The position numbers and the translations under genes were made by a program. Shown here in pieces: positions 6,777-15,321 of a DNA stretch of 64,000 nt. This stretch comes from Pseudoxanthomonas sp. (lineage in GTDB: Bacteria; Pseudomonadota; Gammaproteobacteria; Xanthomonadales; Xanthomonadaceae): assembly GCF_002863005.1 (NCBI RefSeq), contig NZ_PKDG01000009.1, forward strand, positions 62,001 through 126,000. Reading direction: 5' to 3'. The stretch's first letter is position 1, and every line of letters begins with the position of its first letter. The notes under the pieces are model-generated. The model saw only the letters and a list, made by a program, of their open reading frames with translations, did no database searches and was not told the DNA's origin.

Positions 6777-9221
6777 GTGACCCAGACCGACAGCGCCGTC
6801 GCCGACGCCGGCACCACTCCGTCCCAGAAGGACGCGTTCTCGCTGACCCCGCCGCCCACCGCCACCGCGATGAGCGTGACCAAGCGCAACGGCGGCCGCG
6901 AGCCGGTGGACCTCAACAAGATCGTGCGCGCCGTACAGCGAAACTGCGAAGGCCTGCACGCCATCGATCCGATGCGCGTGGCCACGCGCACCATCTCCGG
7001 CCTGTACGACGGCGCCAGCACGCGCGAACTGGACGAACTGTCGATCCGCACCGCCGCGCTGCTGACCGGCGAAGAACCCGAATACAGCCGACTGGCCGCA
7101 CGCCTGCTGGCCGCCTACATCGCCAAGGAAGTGACCGGCCAGGAGATCCATGCGTTCTCGCAGTCGGTCACCCGCGGCCACGAGGTCGGCCTGATCAACG
7201 ACCGCCTGCTGAACTTCGTGCAGACCAATGCGCGCAAGCTCAACGACGCGCTGGACGCCTCGCTCGACCTGCACTTCGACTACTTCGGCCTGCGCACGCT
7301 GTACGACCGCTACCTGCTGCGCCACCCGCACACGCGCAAGGTCATCGAGACGCCGCAGCAGTTCTTCCTGCGCATCGCATGCGCGCTGAGCGAGGACGTG
7401 CCGGAAGCGCTGGCGCTGTACCGCCGCATGGGCAACCTGGACTACCTGCCCAGCTCGCCGACGCTGTTCAACAGCGGCACGACGCACGAGCAGCTGTCGT
7501 CGTGCTTCCTGCTGGACTCGCCGCAGGACACGCTGGAATCCATCTATGCCAAGTACGGCGACATCGCCCAGCTGAGCAAGTTCAGCGGCGGCATCGGCGT
7601 GAGCTACACCCGCGTGCGTTCGCGCGGCTCACTGATCAAGTCCACCAACGGCCACAGCAACGGTATCGTGCCGTGGCTGAAGACGCTGGATTCCTCGGTC
7701 GCGGCGGTCAACCAGGGCGGCAAGCGCAAGGGCGCGGCCTGCGTGTACCTGGAGACCTGGCACGCCGACATCGAGGACTTCCTGGAGCTGCGCGACAACA
7801 CCGGCGACGAAGCGCGCCGCACCCACAACCTCAACCTGGCCAACTGGGTGCCGGACCTGTTCATGAAGCGCGTCGAGGCCGACCAGGAATGGTCGCTGTT
7901 CGATCCGCGCGTGGTGCCGGAGCTGACCGACCTGTACGGCGCCGCCTTCGAACTGGCGTACACGCAGGCGGAACTGCAGGGCAAAGCGGTCAAGACCATC
8001 CCGGCCCGCAAGTTGTACGGCCGGATGATGCGCACGCTGGCCGAGACAGGCAACGGCTGGATGACGTTCAAGGACAAGTGCAACGCAGCCAGCAACCAGA
8101 CGCTGCGCGCGGGCAATGTCATCCACCTGTCGAACCTCTGCACCGAGATCCTCGAGGTCACCTCGGCGGAAGAGACGGCCGTGTGCAACCTGGGGTCGAT
8201 CAACCTGGGGCGCCATTTCGATAGCGATCCCGATACCGGCCGCACCTGGTTCGATTTCGACAAGCTGGCCGAGACCGTGCGCCTGGCCGTTCGCCAGCTG
8301 GACCGCGTGATCGACCTGAACTTCTATCCGATCGAAACGGCGCGCCGCGGCAACCTGCGCTGGCGTCCGGTGGGCCTGGGCTGCATGGGCCTGCAGGACG
8401 TGTTCTTCAAGCTGCGCCTGCCGTTCGACAGCGCCGAGGCGCGCGCGCTGTCGGCGAAGATCGCCGAGACCATCTACTTCCATGCGCTGGAAACCTCGGT
8501 GGAGCTGGCGCAGGAACGCGGCCGCCATCCCTCGTTCGCCGACACCCGCGCGGCCAACGGCGAACTGCAGTTCGATGCCTGGAACATCAAGCCGGAGAAT
8601 GCCGACCGCTGGGAGGCCCTGCGCGCGCGCATCAAGGAACACGGCCTGCGCAACTCGCTGCTGATCGCCATCGCGCCGACTGCCACCATCGCCTCGATCG
8701 CCGGCTGCTACGAATGCGTGGAGCCGCAGGTGTCCAACCTGTTCAAGCGTGAGACGCTGTCGGGCGATTTCCTGCAGGTCAACCGCTACCTGGTGGACGA
8801 GCTGAAGAAGCTGGGCCTGTGGACGCCGGAAACACGCGACGCGATCAAGCTGGCGGAAGGCTCCATCCAGGGCATCGCGCAGATCCCGGAAACGTTGCAG
8901 CAGGTCTACCGCACGGCGTGGGAACTGCCGATGCGCTCGCTGATCGACATGGCCGCCGACCGTGGCGCCTTCATCGACCAGTCGGCCTCGCTCAACCTGT
9001 TCATGGAAAGCCCGAACATCGGTGCGATGTCGTCGATGTACATGTACGCGTGGAAGCGGGGCATCAAGACCACCTACTACCTGCGCTCGCGCCCGGCCAC
9101 CCGCATCGCCAAGACCACGGTCAGCAGCGCAGCGGTCACCGCGCCGCAGCGCGAGTACACGCCTACGGAGGCGATTGCGTGTTCGCTCGAGAACCCCGAA
9201 GCCTGCGAGGCCTGCCAGTAA
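6777..9221 (+). CDS. nrdA: class Ia ribonucleoside-diphosphate reductase, large subunit
   Basis: 814 residues. It reduces ribonucleoside diphosphates to deoxyribonucleotides as NrdA2 with NrdB2. The GTG at 6777 is chosen because GGAGG lies 6 bp upstream. An ATP-cone is at about 33-125 (SVTKRNGG...). Catalytic residues are visible: C243 (SSCFLLD), N453/C455/E457 in SNLCTEI, C470 in VCNLGSINL, and the C-terminal shuttle pair CEAC (810-813). nrdB follows after 231 bp containing a B-type repeat. Expression is probably controlled by paired NrdR boxes and a cobalamin riboswitch. The enzyme itself does not use B12, so this riboswitch implies a second, class II reductase in the genome. Confidence 0.96.
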   Translation: MTQTDSAVADAGTTPSQKDAFSLTPPPTATAMSVTKRNGGREPVDLNKIVRAVQRNCEGLHAIDPMRVATRTISGLYDGASTRELDELSIRTAALLTGEEPEYSRLAARLLAAYIAKEVTGQEIHAFSQSVTRGHEVGLINDRLLNFVQTNARKLNDALDASLDLHFDYFGLRTLYDRYLLRHPHTRKVIETPQQFFLRIACALSEDVPEALALYRRMGNLDYLPSSPTLFNSGTTHEQLSSCFLLDSPQDTLESIYAKYGDIAQLSKFSGGIGVSYTRVRSRGSLIKSTNGHSNGIVPWLKTLDSSVAAVNQGGKRKGAACVYLETWHADIEDFLELRDNTGDEARRTHNLNLANWVPDLFMKRVEADQEWSLFDPRVVPELTDLYGAAFELAYTQAELQGKAVKTIPARKLYGRMMRTLAETGNGWMTFKDKCNAASNQTLRAGNVIHLSNLCTEILEVTSAEETAVCNLGSINLGRHFDSDPDTGRTWFDFDKLAETVRLAVRQLDRVIDLNFYPIETARRGNLRWRPVGLGCMGLQDVFFKLRLPFDSAEARALSAKIAETIYFHALETSVELAQERGRHPSFADTRAANGELQFDAWNIKPENADRWEALRARIKEHGLRNSLLIAIAPTATIASIAGCYECVEPQVSNLFKRETLSGDFLQVNRYLVDELKKLGLWTPETRDAIKLAEGSIQGIAQIPETLQQVYRTAWELPMRSLIDMAADRGAFIDQSASLNLFMESPNIGAMSSMYMYAWKRGIKTTYYLRSRPATRIAKTTVSSAAVTAPQREYTPTEAIACSLENPEACEACQ

Positions 9222-9310
9222 CCGCTCCCCCTGCGCCGGCTCCGGCCGACGACCCCTGGAACAGGAACACGGACGTTCCCGGCGCAAGGACGCGCCACCT
9301 TTCTTGATCG

Positions 9311-9434
9311 AGCCCCTCTCCCACCGGGAGAGGGGTTGGGGTGAGGGTACGGCGGCGTCACGACGTGTCGCCGCCGCTGCCTTCGCCGCACCCTCATCCG
9401 CCCTACGGGCACCTTCTCCCGGAGGGAGAAGGAA
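9311..9434. repeat. B-family repeat pair between nrdA and nrdB
   Basis: CCCCTCTCCCACCGGGAGAGGGG with a GGTTGGGGTGAGGGTAC tail is followed by the inverted partner GCACCCTCATCCGCCCTACG with CCTTCTCCCGGAGGGAGAAGG. Two hairpins inside the nrd operon could affect mRNA stability or the NrdA:NrdB ratio. Confidence 0.8.
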
Positions 9435-9452
9435 CCAAGAGACCACCGCACC

Positions 9453-10472
9453 ATGTCCGTACACCCCAAGCAGATGTTGCTAGACCCCGGTTTCGAACTG
9501 ACGCTGCGCCCGATGCGCTACCCGCAGTTCTATGACATGTACCGCGACGCCATCAAGAACACGTGGACGGTGGAAGAGATCAACTTCCAGATCGACATCA
9601 CCGACCTGCACTCGAAGATGACGCCGGCCGACCGCCACCTGATCCACCGGCTGGTCGCGTTCTTCGCCACCGGCGATTCCATCGTGTCGAACAACCTGGT
9701 GCTGAACCTGTACCAGCACCTCAACGCGCCCGAAGCCCGCATGTACCTGTCGCGGCAGCTCTACGAAGAAGCGCTGCACGTGCAGTTCTACCTGACCCTG
9801 CTGGACAACTACCTGCCCGACCCGTCGGAGCGCTTCAAGGCGTTTGCGGCGGTGGAGAACATCCCGGCGATCAAGAAGAAGGCCGACTTCTGCTTCAAGT
9901 GGATCGATTCGTTGCAGGACATGAAGCGGATCGAGACGCGCGACCAGCGCCGGCAGTTCCTGCTCAACCAGATCTGCTTCGCCGCGTGCATCGAAGGCCT
10001 GTTCTTCTTCGCCGCGTTCGCCTACGTGTACTACTTCCGCTCGCGCGGCCTGCTTCCCGGCCTGGCCAGCGGCACCAACTGGGTGTTCCGCGACGAGAGC
10101 TGCCACATGGAGTTCGCGTTCGAGTGCGTGCGCACCGTGCGCGAGGAAGAACCGGACCTGTTCGACGACGTCATGCAGCAGCAGGTCTACGACATGCTGG
10201 AAGAGGCGATCGAGTGCGAAGTGCAGTTCGCCGAGGACGTGCTGTCCGGCGGCGTGGCCGGCATCTCGACGCGCGACATGCGCCAGTACCTGCAGCACTG
10301 CGCGGACCAGCACTTCGCCAAGCTCGGCATGCCCAAGCGCTACGACGTGCGCAACCCGCTGCCCTTCATGGAGCTGCAGGACGTGCAGGAGCTGACCAAC
10401 TTCTTCGAGCGCCGCGTGTCCGCCTACCAGCTGGGCGTGCAGGGCGAGGTCGGCTTCGACCACGCGTTCTAG
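9453..10472 (+). CDS. nrdB: class Ia ribonucleoside-diphosphate reductase, small subunit
   Basis: 339 residues. It carries the di-iron/tyrosyl radical cofactor that generates the thiyl radical in NrdA. Ligands follow the NrdB pattern: D75 (FATGDSIVSN), E106 and H109 in EEALHVQFY, E181 (CIEGLFFF), E215 and H218 in RDESCHMEF. The radical tyrosine Y113 lies four residues after H109, so this is a Tyr-radical enzyme and not a Tyr-less class Ic form. It is co-oriented with nrdA and presumably shares its promoter and riboswitch. An A-type repeat pair follows. Confidence 0.95.
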   Translation: MSVHPKQMLLDPGFELTLRPMRYPQFYDMYRDAIKNTWTVEEINFQIDITDLHSKMTPADRHLIHRLVAFFATGDSIVSNNLVLNLYQHLNAPEARMYLSRQLYEEALHVQFYLTLLDNYLPDPSERFKAFAAVENIPAIKKKADFCFKWIDSLQDMKRIETRDQRRQFLLNQICFAACIEGLFFFAAFAYVYYFRSRGLLPGLASGTNWVFRDESCHMEFAFECVRTVREEEPDLFDDVMQQQVYDMLEEAIECEVQFAEDVLSGGVAGISTRDMRQYLQHCADQHFAKLGMPKRYDVRNPLPFMELQDVQELTNFFERRVSAYQLGVQGEVGFDHAF

Positions 10473-10484
10473 CGCTGCCCCCGG

Positions 10485-10633
10485 TGTAGGAGCGACGTAA
10501 GTCGCGACCGCGGCAATGAAACGTCATGTAGCTGCGCCACCTTGGGATATCGACACCAGGCACCGCGCCGCAGGCGACCTCTCGAGCAACCCGGCCATTC
10601 GTTCATGCGGTCGCGACTTACGTCGCTCCTACA
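10485..10633. repeat. A-family paired inverted repeat (REPIN-like)
   Basis: Left arm TGTAGGAGCGACGTAAGTCG (extended by CGACCGC) and the exact inverted right arm at 10607-10633 flank about 95 bp. Both arms carry the TGTAGG/CCTACA variant. Confidence 0.88.
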
Positions 10634-10692
10634 CCAGCACAACATCCGGCGCGCTATGCTCCCACCGGGAGTACGCGAACCGGAGCACCACC

Positions 10693-11109
10693 ATGACCGA
10701 ACTGGCCAACGCCGAAGCGCGCCCGACCGAGGCGCGCCTGCTGCACATGGTCTTCCCCGACCACACCAATCACCTCGGCACGCTGTTCGGCGGCCAGGCG
10801 CTGGCATGGATGGACATGTCGGCCTTCATCGCCGCGTCGCGCTACGCGCGCACCACCGTGGTCACTGCGCGCTCGGAACAGGTGGACTTCAACCAGCCGA
10901 TCCACAAGGGCGACCTGGTCGAAGTGGTGGCGCGCGTGGTGAAAGTCGGCCGCAGCTCGATGAACGTGGACGTGGAAGTCATCACCGAGAACCTGCTGAC
11001 CGGCGAGCGGAAGCTGTGCACGCGTGGCCACTTCGTGATGATCGCGCTCGATCCGCTGGGGCGGCCGACACAGGCGCCGCCGCTGCCGCCCGCCATCGCG
11101 CAGGACTGA
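10693..11109 (+). CDS. acyl-CoA thioesterase, hotdog fold (YciA-like)
   Basis: 138 residues. Hotdog-fold thioesterases of the YciA/BACH group hydrolyse acyl-CoA to free acid and CoA. The family signature is visible: MVFPDHTNHLGTLFGGQAL with the Asn/His/Gly-Gly block, then AWMDMSAFIAASRYARTTVVTA, and DFNQPIHKGDLVE. The ATG at 10693 begins the conserved region with a short lead (MTELANAEARPTEARLLHMVF). It sits between an A-type repeat and the serine hydrolase gene. The chain length of the substrate cannot be told from sequence. Confidence 0.88.
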   Translation: MTELANAEARPTEARLLHMVFPDHTNHLGTLFGGQALAWMDMSAFIAASRYARTTVVTARSEQVDFNQPIHKGDLVEVVARVVKVGRSSMNVDVEVITENLLTGERKLCTRGHFVMIALDPLGRPTQAPPLPPAIAQD

Positions 11110-11189
11110 CCGGGCCTGCGCACCCGATGCGCGGGGTTCCGTATCGTCGTTCGTCATCCTTGTGCATGTGCCCTCCACGTGCAGCCGAC

Positions 11190-12455
11190 ATGACGCCGTA
11201 TACCGCCCCGTCCTCCCCGCAGCGTCGCCGCTGGCTGGCCACGTTGGCCTCTGCACCGCTCATCGCCGGCGCGTGGCCGCATCTCGCGACCGCCGCCGCC
11301 TGCGACGACGAGGCGAACTGGATCCCGCCCGATGCCTTCCTCGCCGACCTGCCGCGACTGATGCAGGCGCTGCGCGTGCCCGCCATCGGCATGGCCGTCG
11401 TGGAGCGGGGCGAGGTGGTATGGGCGCGCAACCTGGGCGTGACGAACGCGGAGACGCGGGCGCCGGTGGCAGGCGACACGCTGTTCGAGGACGCCTCGCT
11501 CAGCAAGCCGGTGTTCGCCTATCTGGTGCTGCAACTGGCCGACCAGGGCGTGATCGATCTCGATGCGCCGCTGGTGCACTATCGGCGGATGGACTACCTG
11601 GCCGATCACCCATGGGTGGACCTGGTCACCGCGCGCGACGTGCTGCGCCATTCCACCGGCATGCCGAACTGGCGCAAGGACCCGGCCCACGAGAAGCTCG
11701 CGCCGGCGGTGAAGCCCGGCACGCGCATCGACTATTCGGGCGAAGCGATCTTCTGGCTGCAGCTGGTCGTGGAGAAGCTCACGGGTGAGAGCCTGGACGA
11801 CTCGATGCAGCGCCTGCTGTTCGGTCCCGCCGGCATGCGCGACAGCAGCTATACGTGGAGCAAGGAGATCGCCGCGCGTTCGGTCTACGGCCATCGCGCC
11901 GTCGAGGACGAGGAAAGCGGCATGCCGCCGCAGATGCTGCGCGACACCTGGAACGCGGCACAGACCGTCGCGGACCGCTGGGGCAAGCCGCTGTCCGCAT
12001 GGCGTTACGAAGACGCAGAGCGCGCGTTGCCGGACGTGCAGGCCATCACGCCGAAGGGCCTGGTGAACTGGCCCGGCGACATCCTGGCCAATGCGGCCGC
12101 CAGCCTGCGCACCACGCCCACCGACTACGCGCGATTCATGGCGCTGATGGTGCGCGCGCCGCGCGCACCCTGGCAGATCGGTGAGGCCACGCGCCGCGCG
12201 ATGTTGAGCAAGCAGATCGACGTGCCGGGCCGCTGGACCGGCAAGGGCCTGGGCTGGAATCTGGAAAGCACCCCGCGCGGCCCGGTGTTCTACCACTCGG
12301 GCAGCAACGGCGGCATCTTCAAGAATTTCGCCCTCGGCGATCTTGCCGGCGAGCGTGCGCTGGTTGCACTGACCAACGGCGGCAGCGGCAACGTGCTGTA
12401 CCGGCGCGTGGTACGCGCCGCGACGGGACACGACCTGCTGGCGTTCGACCTGTAG
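11190..12455 (+). CDS. beta-lactamase-related serine hydrolase (class C-like), exported
   Basis: 421 residues. It has the three motifs of the class C beta-lactamase/DD-peptidase/esterase clan: S103-L-S-K106 (SxxK), Y182-S-G (YxN position) and H369-S-G (third box). A twin-arginine-like export signal is seen near 10-36 (QRRRWLATLA then a hydrophobic stretch ending TAAA). It could be an esterase, D-aminopeptidase or cell-wall enzyme; the YSG variant argues against classic AmpC activity. An in-frame ATG at 11166 is an alternative start. An I78-type inhibitor lipoprotein gene follows. Confidence 0.85.
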   Translation: MTPYTAPSSPQRRRWLATLASAPLIAGAWPHLATAAACDDEANWIPPDAFLADLPRLMQALRVPAIGMAVVERGEVVWARNLGVTNAETRAPVAGDTLFEDASLSKPVFAYLVLQLADQGVIDLDAPLVHYRRMDYLADHPWVDLVTARDVLRHSTGMPNWRKDPAHEKLAPAVKPGTRIDYSGEAIFWLQLVVEKLTGESLDDSMQRLLFGPAGMRDSSYTWSKEIAARSVYGHRAVEDEESGMPPQMLRDTWNAAQTVADRWGKPLSAWRYEDAERALPDVQAITPKGLVNWPGDILANAAASLRTTPTDYARFMALMVRAPRAPWQIGEATRRAMLSKQIDVPGRWTGKGLGWNLESTPRGPVFYHSGSNGGIFKNFALGDLAGERALVALTNGGSGNVLYRRVVRAATGHDLLAFDL

Positions 12456-12522
12456 GCATGGCCACTGCGGGCCTGTCCACAATGTGCTAAACAGCGATCC
12501 TCACTGCCCCGGAGACGCTGCC

Positions 12523-12840
12523 ATGGCTTTCCCCCGTCCGTCCCTTCGTTGCTTCTGTCGCAGCCTCGGCATCGTTGCCGGTTCCCTGGCCTTGTCCGCC
12601 TGCGTCAGCACGCCCGGCCCGCAGGTCGCCGGCAACGGCAGCTGCCGCGATGCCTCGCTGGACTGGGCCGTGGGCCAACCGGCGGACGAAGCGACGCTGA
12701 AGCGCCTGTCGAGCGAGAGCGGCGCGGGTCTGGTCAACCCGATCGGCCCCACCACGGCCGTGAAGAAAGACACCCGCAACGACCGCCTGCGCGTTTACAT
12801 CGACGCGCAGAACCGCATCACCGCCGCACGCTGCGAATGA
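12523..12840 (+). CDS. I78-family peptidase inhibitor lipoprotein
   Basis: 105 residues. A lipoprotein signal ends in the lipobox LSAC near residue 27. The mature part follows the I78 (elastase inhibitor-like) pattern: GSCRDASLDWAVGQPADEAT, SGAGLVNPIGPTTAV, then DTRNDRLRVYIDAQNRITAARC, with two cysteines that would form a disulfide. It should protect the envelope against serine proteases. The internal ATG at 12523 is preferred over the upstream in-frame ATG at 12484 because the signal peptide starts there. It lies 19 bp before purU on the same strand. Confidence 0.82.
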   Translation: MAFPRPSLRCFCRSLGIVAGSLALSACVSTPGPQVAGNGSCRDASLDWAVGQPADEATLKRLSSESGAGLVNPIGPTTAVKKDTRNDRLRVYIDAQNRITAARCE

Positions 12841-12859
12841 CCCCCGATCCGAACCCCGC

Positions 12860-13711
12860 ATGCGCCGCGACCATATCCTGACCCTCTCCTGCCCGGACAC
12901 CACCGGCATCGTCTATCGCGTGACCGGTCTCCTGTACGAGTCCGGCTGCAACATCCTGGACGCGCAACAGTTCGGCGACGACGAATCCGGGCGCTTCTTC
13001 CTGCGCGTGCATTTCGACGTGCCGGGCGCGACCGAGATCGATGTGCTGCACGAAGGCTTCGCGTCGCTCGCGGAAATCTTCAACATGGACTGGCAGCTCC
13101 ACGACGCCAGTCGCAAGGCGCGACTGATGGTGCTGGTCAGCAAGCAGGGTCACTGCCTCAACGACCTGCTGTTCCGGGTGCACAGCCGGCAATTGCCGGT
13201 GGAGATCGCCTGCATCGCGTCCAACCACGCCGACTTCGCGCCGCTCGCCCAGTCGTACGGCGTCGCCTTCCACCACCTGCCGGTCTCCGCCGAACACCGC
13301 GAAGAGCAGGAGCACCGCATCATCGACCTGGTCGAGCGCGAACGGATCGACCTGGTCGTGCTGGCGCGCTACATGCAGATCCTCTCGCCGACGCTGTGCG
13401 ATGCGCTGGCCGGACGGGCGATCAACATCCACCACAGCTTCCTGCCCAGCTTCAAGGGCGCCAAGCCGTACCACCAGGCGCACGCGCGCGGGGTCAAGAT
13501 CATCGGCGCGACGGCGCACTACGTCACGCGCGACCTCGATGAAGGTCCGATCATCGAACAGGACGTGGCGCGCGTGGACCACGCGATGACGCCTAAGGAA
13601 CTGGTGCGGATGGGCAGCGACATCGAATCGCTGGTGCTGGCTCGCGCGGTGCGCCGCCACGTGGAGCACCGCATCCTGTTGAACGGGCACCGGACGGTGG
13701 TGTTCCGCTAG
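12860..13711 (+). CDS. purU: formyltetrahydrofolate deformylase
   Basis: 283 residues, normal for PurU. It hydrolyses 10-formyl-THF to THF and formate, balancing one-carbon pools. An N-terminal ACT domain (about 5-80) is followed by the formyltransferase-type domain. Catalytic residues by GART alignment are N189 and H191 in INIHHSFLPSFKGAKPY and D227 in HYVTRDLDEGPII. It is separate from folate genes here, though folE lies 6 kb downstream. An A-type repeat pair lies between it and the convergent permease gene. Confidence 0.95.
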   Translation: MRRDHILTLSCPDTTGIVYRVTGLLYESGCNILDAQQFGDDESGRFFLRVHFDVPGATEIDVLHEGFASLAEIFNMDWQLHDASRKARLMVLVSKQGHCLNDLLFRVHSRQLPVEIACIASNHADFAPLAQSYGVAFHHLPVSAEHREEQEHRIIDLVERERIDLVVLARYMQILSPTLCDALAGRAINIHHSFLPSFKGAKPYHQAHARGVKIIGATAHYVTRDLDEGPIIEQDVARVDHAMTPKELVRMGSDIESLVLARAVRRHVEHRILLNGHRTVVFR

Positions 13712-13735
13712 GCTGCCCGGAGTAGGAATACCCGA

Positions 13736-13807
13736 TGTGGGAGCGACGTAAGTCGCGAACTTTTGGTGCTACCAGAGGAAGAGCTCGCGACTTACGTCGC
13801 TCCCACA
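13736..13807. repeat. A-family paired inverted repeat (REPIN-like)
   Basis: TGTGGGAGCGACGTAAGTCG/CGAAC arm and its inverted copy CGCGACTTACGTCGCTCCCA with about 24 bp between. TGTGGG/CCCACA variant, between convergent purU and the APC permease. Confidence 0.88.
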
Positions 13808-13833
13808 ATCAGCCTTCCTGCCTCGTCTGGAAC

Positions 13834-15171
13834 TCAGCTGCCCACGCGCCGCCGAAGCCCGACCAGCACCGCGTAGATCGCGGCCAACACCACCACCGCC
13901 ACGCCGATCGCCGTCCACTCGCGCGTACTCAACGTGGTGAGGATGGCGACCATGCCAACCACCGCCAGCCCCGGCACCAGCGGACCGCCGCGCAACACGA
14001 ACGGCGCACCACGCTCGCGCAGGTCGGTGCGCTGCGCCCGCCAGGCGGCCACGCAGACCATCACGTACACCAGGCAGACCGCGCCGCCGGAAATCAGCAC
14101 CAGGGCTTCGAAGTTGCCGACCACTGCCAGCAGGCAGGCGATACCGGCATGCGTGGCCAGCGCCAGCAGCGGCACGCGATGGCTGGCGCTGACGCGACCG
14201 AAGGCCTGCGGCAGGTAACCATCACGCCCCAGCGCGAACAGCAGCCGGGACGACCCCAGCAGGTTGCCCAGCAGGAAGCCCGCCATCGAGATGCACGCGG
14301 TCACCAGCAGGGCGATGCGCGCCGGATCCCACAACCGGCCCGCGGCTTCGGCGATCGGCACGCTGCTGGTCGCGAGGGCCGGTCCCAGCACCCCTTGGCA
14401 GACGATCTGCAGGCCGAGGTACAGCAGCACCACCAGCAGGATGGCGCTCAATGCCGCGCGCGGTACGCTGCGCGAAGGGTCGCGTACTTCGCCGCCGGGA
14501 ATCAGCGCCGTTTCCACGCCGGAGTACGCGAACACCACCATCACCATCGCCGCGCCCAGCGCGGTCCACGAGGGCACGTCGGCGAAGGCGAAGCTGACGT
14601 GCGAGGTATCGACGAAGGCCAGGCCAACGATCACCAGCAGGAACAGCGGCACCAGCTTCAACGTCGCCAACGTCATCACCGCGCGTGCACCCAGCTTCAC
14701 GCCGAAGGCATTGAGCACATAGATCGCGGCGTAGACGCCCAGCAGCAGCAGCGCGCGCGGCAGGAGCGCGTCGAAGAGCGGCCACAGACTGGCGGCCTGC
14801 AGCGACAGCGCCGCGGCGACACCGGCACTGGAGGCCACGTTGCAGATCCACATCAGCGCGCCGGCCAGGAAGCCCGGCAGCGTGCCGAACACCGCGCTGA
14901 CATAGGTGTAGGGCCCGCCCGTGGCGGAGGCGCGGCTGCCGATGGCGGCGAAGCACAGCGCCACCGGCACCATCACCACGGCACCGGCCAGCAACGCCAG
15001 CGGCGCGGCGGCGCCGACTTGCGCCGACAGCGCCGCAGGCATCTTGAAGATGCCGCCACCGACGATGATGTTGATGACGGCCGCGGCCAGCGCCAGGCTG
15101 CCCACCGCGCGCAACAGCGCGGCATCGCCCTGCAGCGGACGGGAAGAAGCGGGATCGGCGTCGCGGGTCAT
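13834..15171 (-). CDS. APC-family amino acid permease
   Basis: 445 residues with about twelve hydrophobic segments. The APC start motif is seen as VINIIVGGGIFKMPAAL (GxGIF, about 31-47), followed by GPYTYVSAVFG in TM3. Such permeases take up amino acids by proton or substrate exchange across the inner membrane; specificity is not evident. The start at 15171 (MTRDADPASS) is chosen because the upstream open frame is basic and lacks family features. It is divergent from the first M20 amidohydrolase, which may suggest a shared amino acid or peptide catabolic role. Confidence 0.88.
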   Translation of the reverse strand: MTRDADPASSRPLQGDAALLRAVGSLALAAAVINIIVGGGIFKMPAALSAQVGAAAPLALLAGAVVMVPVALCFAAIGSRASATGGPYTYVSAVFGTLPGFLAGALMWICNVASSAGVAAALSLQAASLWPLFDALLPRALLLLGVYAAIYVLNAFGVKLGARAVMTLATLKLVPLFLLVIVGLAFVDTSHVSFAFADVPSWTALGAAMVMVVFAYSGVETALIPGGEVRDPSRSVPRAALSAILLVVLLYLGLQIVCQGVLGPALATSSVPIAEAAGRLWDPARIALLVTACISMAGFLLGNLLGSSRLLFALGRDGYLPQAFGRVSASHRVPLLALATHAGIACLLAVVGNFEALVLISGGAVCLVYVMVCVAAWRAQRTDLRERGAPFVLRGGPLVPGLAVVGMVAILTTLSTREWTAIGVAVVVLAAIYAVLVGLRRRVGS

Positions 15172-15321
15172 GGGCGGGGGCGCTCTCCAGTGGCCTGCGA
15201 GCCTGCCACGCGCGCGTGGCGAATGCGAGCCGCGCGCACGCATGCGCTCATGGTGATTCGCCATTGGACGCACGCGCCGCCCGGGCTAGCATCGTGCTCC
15301 CCGCCTGTCCCGGATGCCGCC

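Noticed and set aside
10485-10633. Possible CRISPR-like spaced repeats
   Set aside because: Each locus has only two arms in inverted orientation and no regular spacers or cas genes.
13735-15321. Long plus-strand frame in front of the first M20 gene
   Set aside because: Antisense to the APC permease, rich in His/Arg/Gln without any family features; only the part from 15322 has a signal peptide and M20 motifs.
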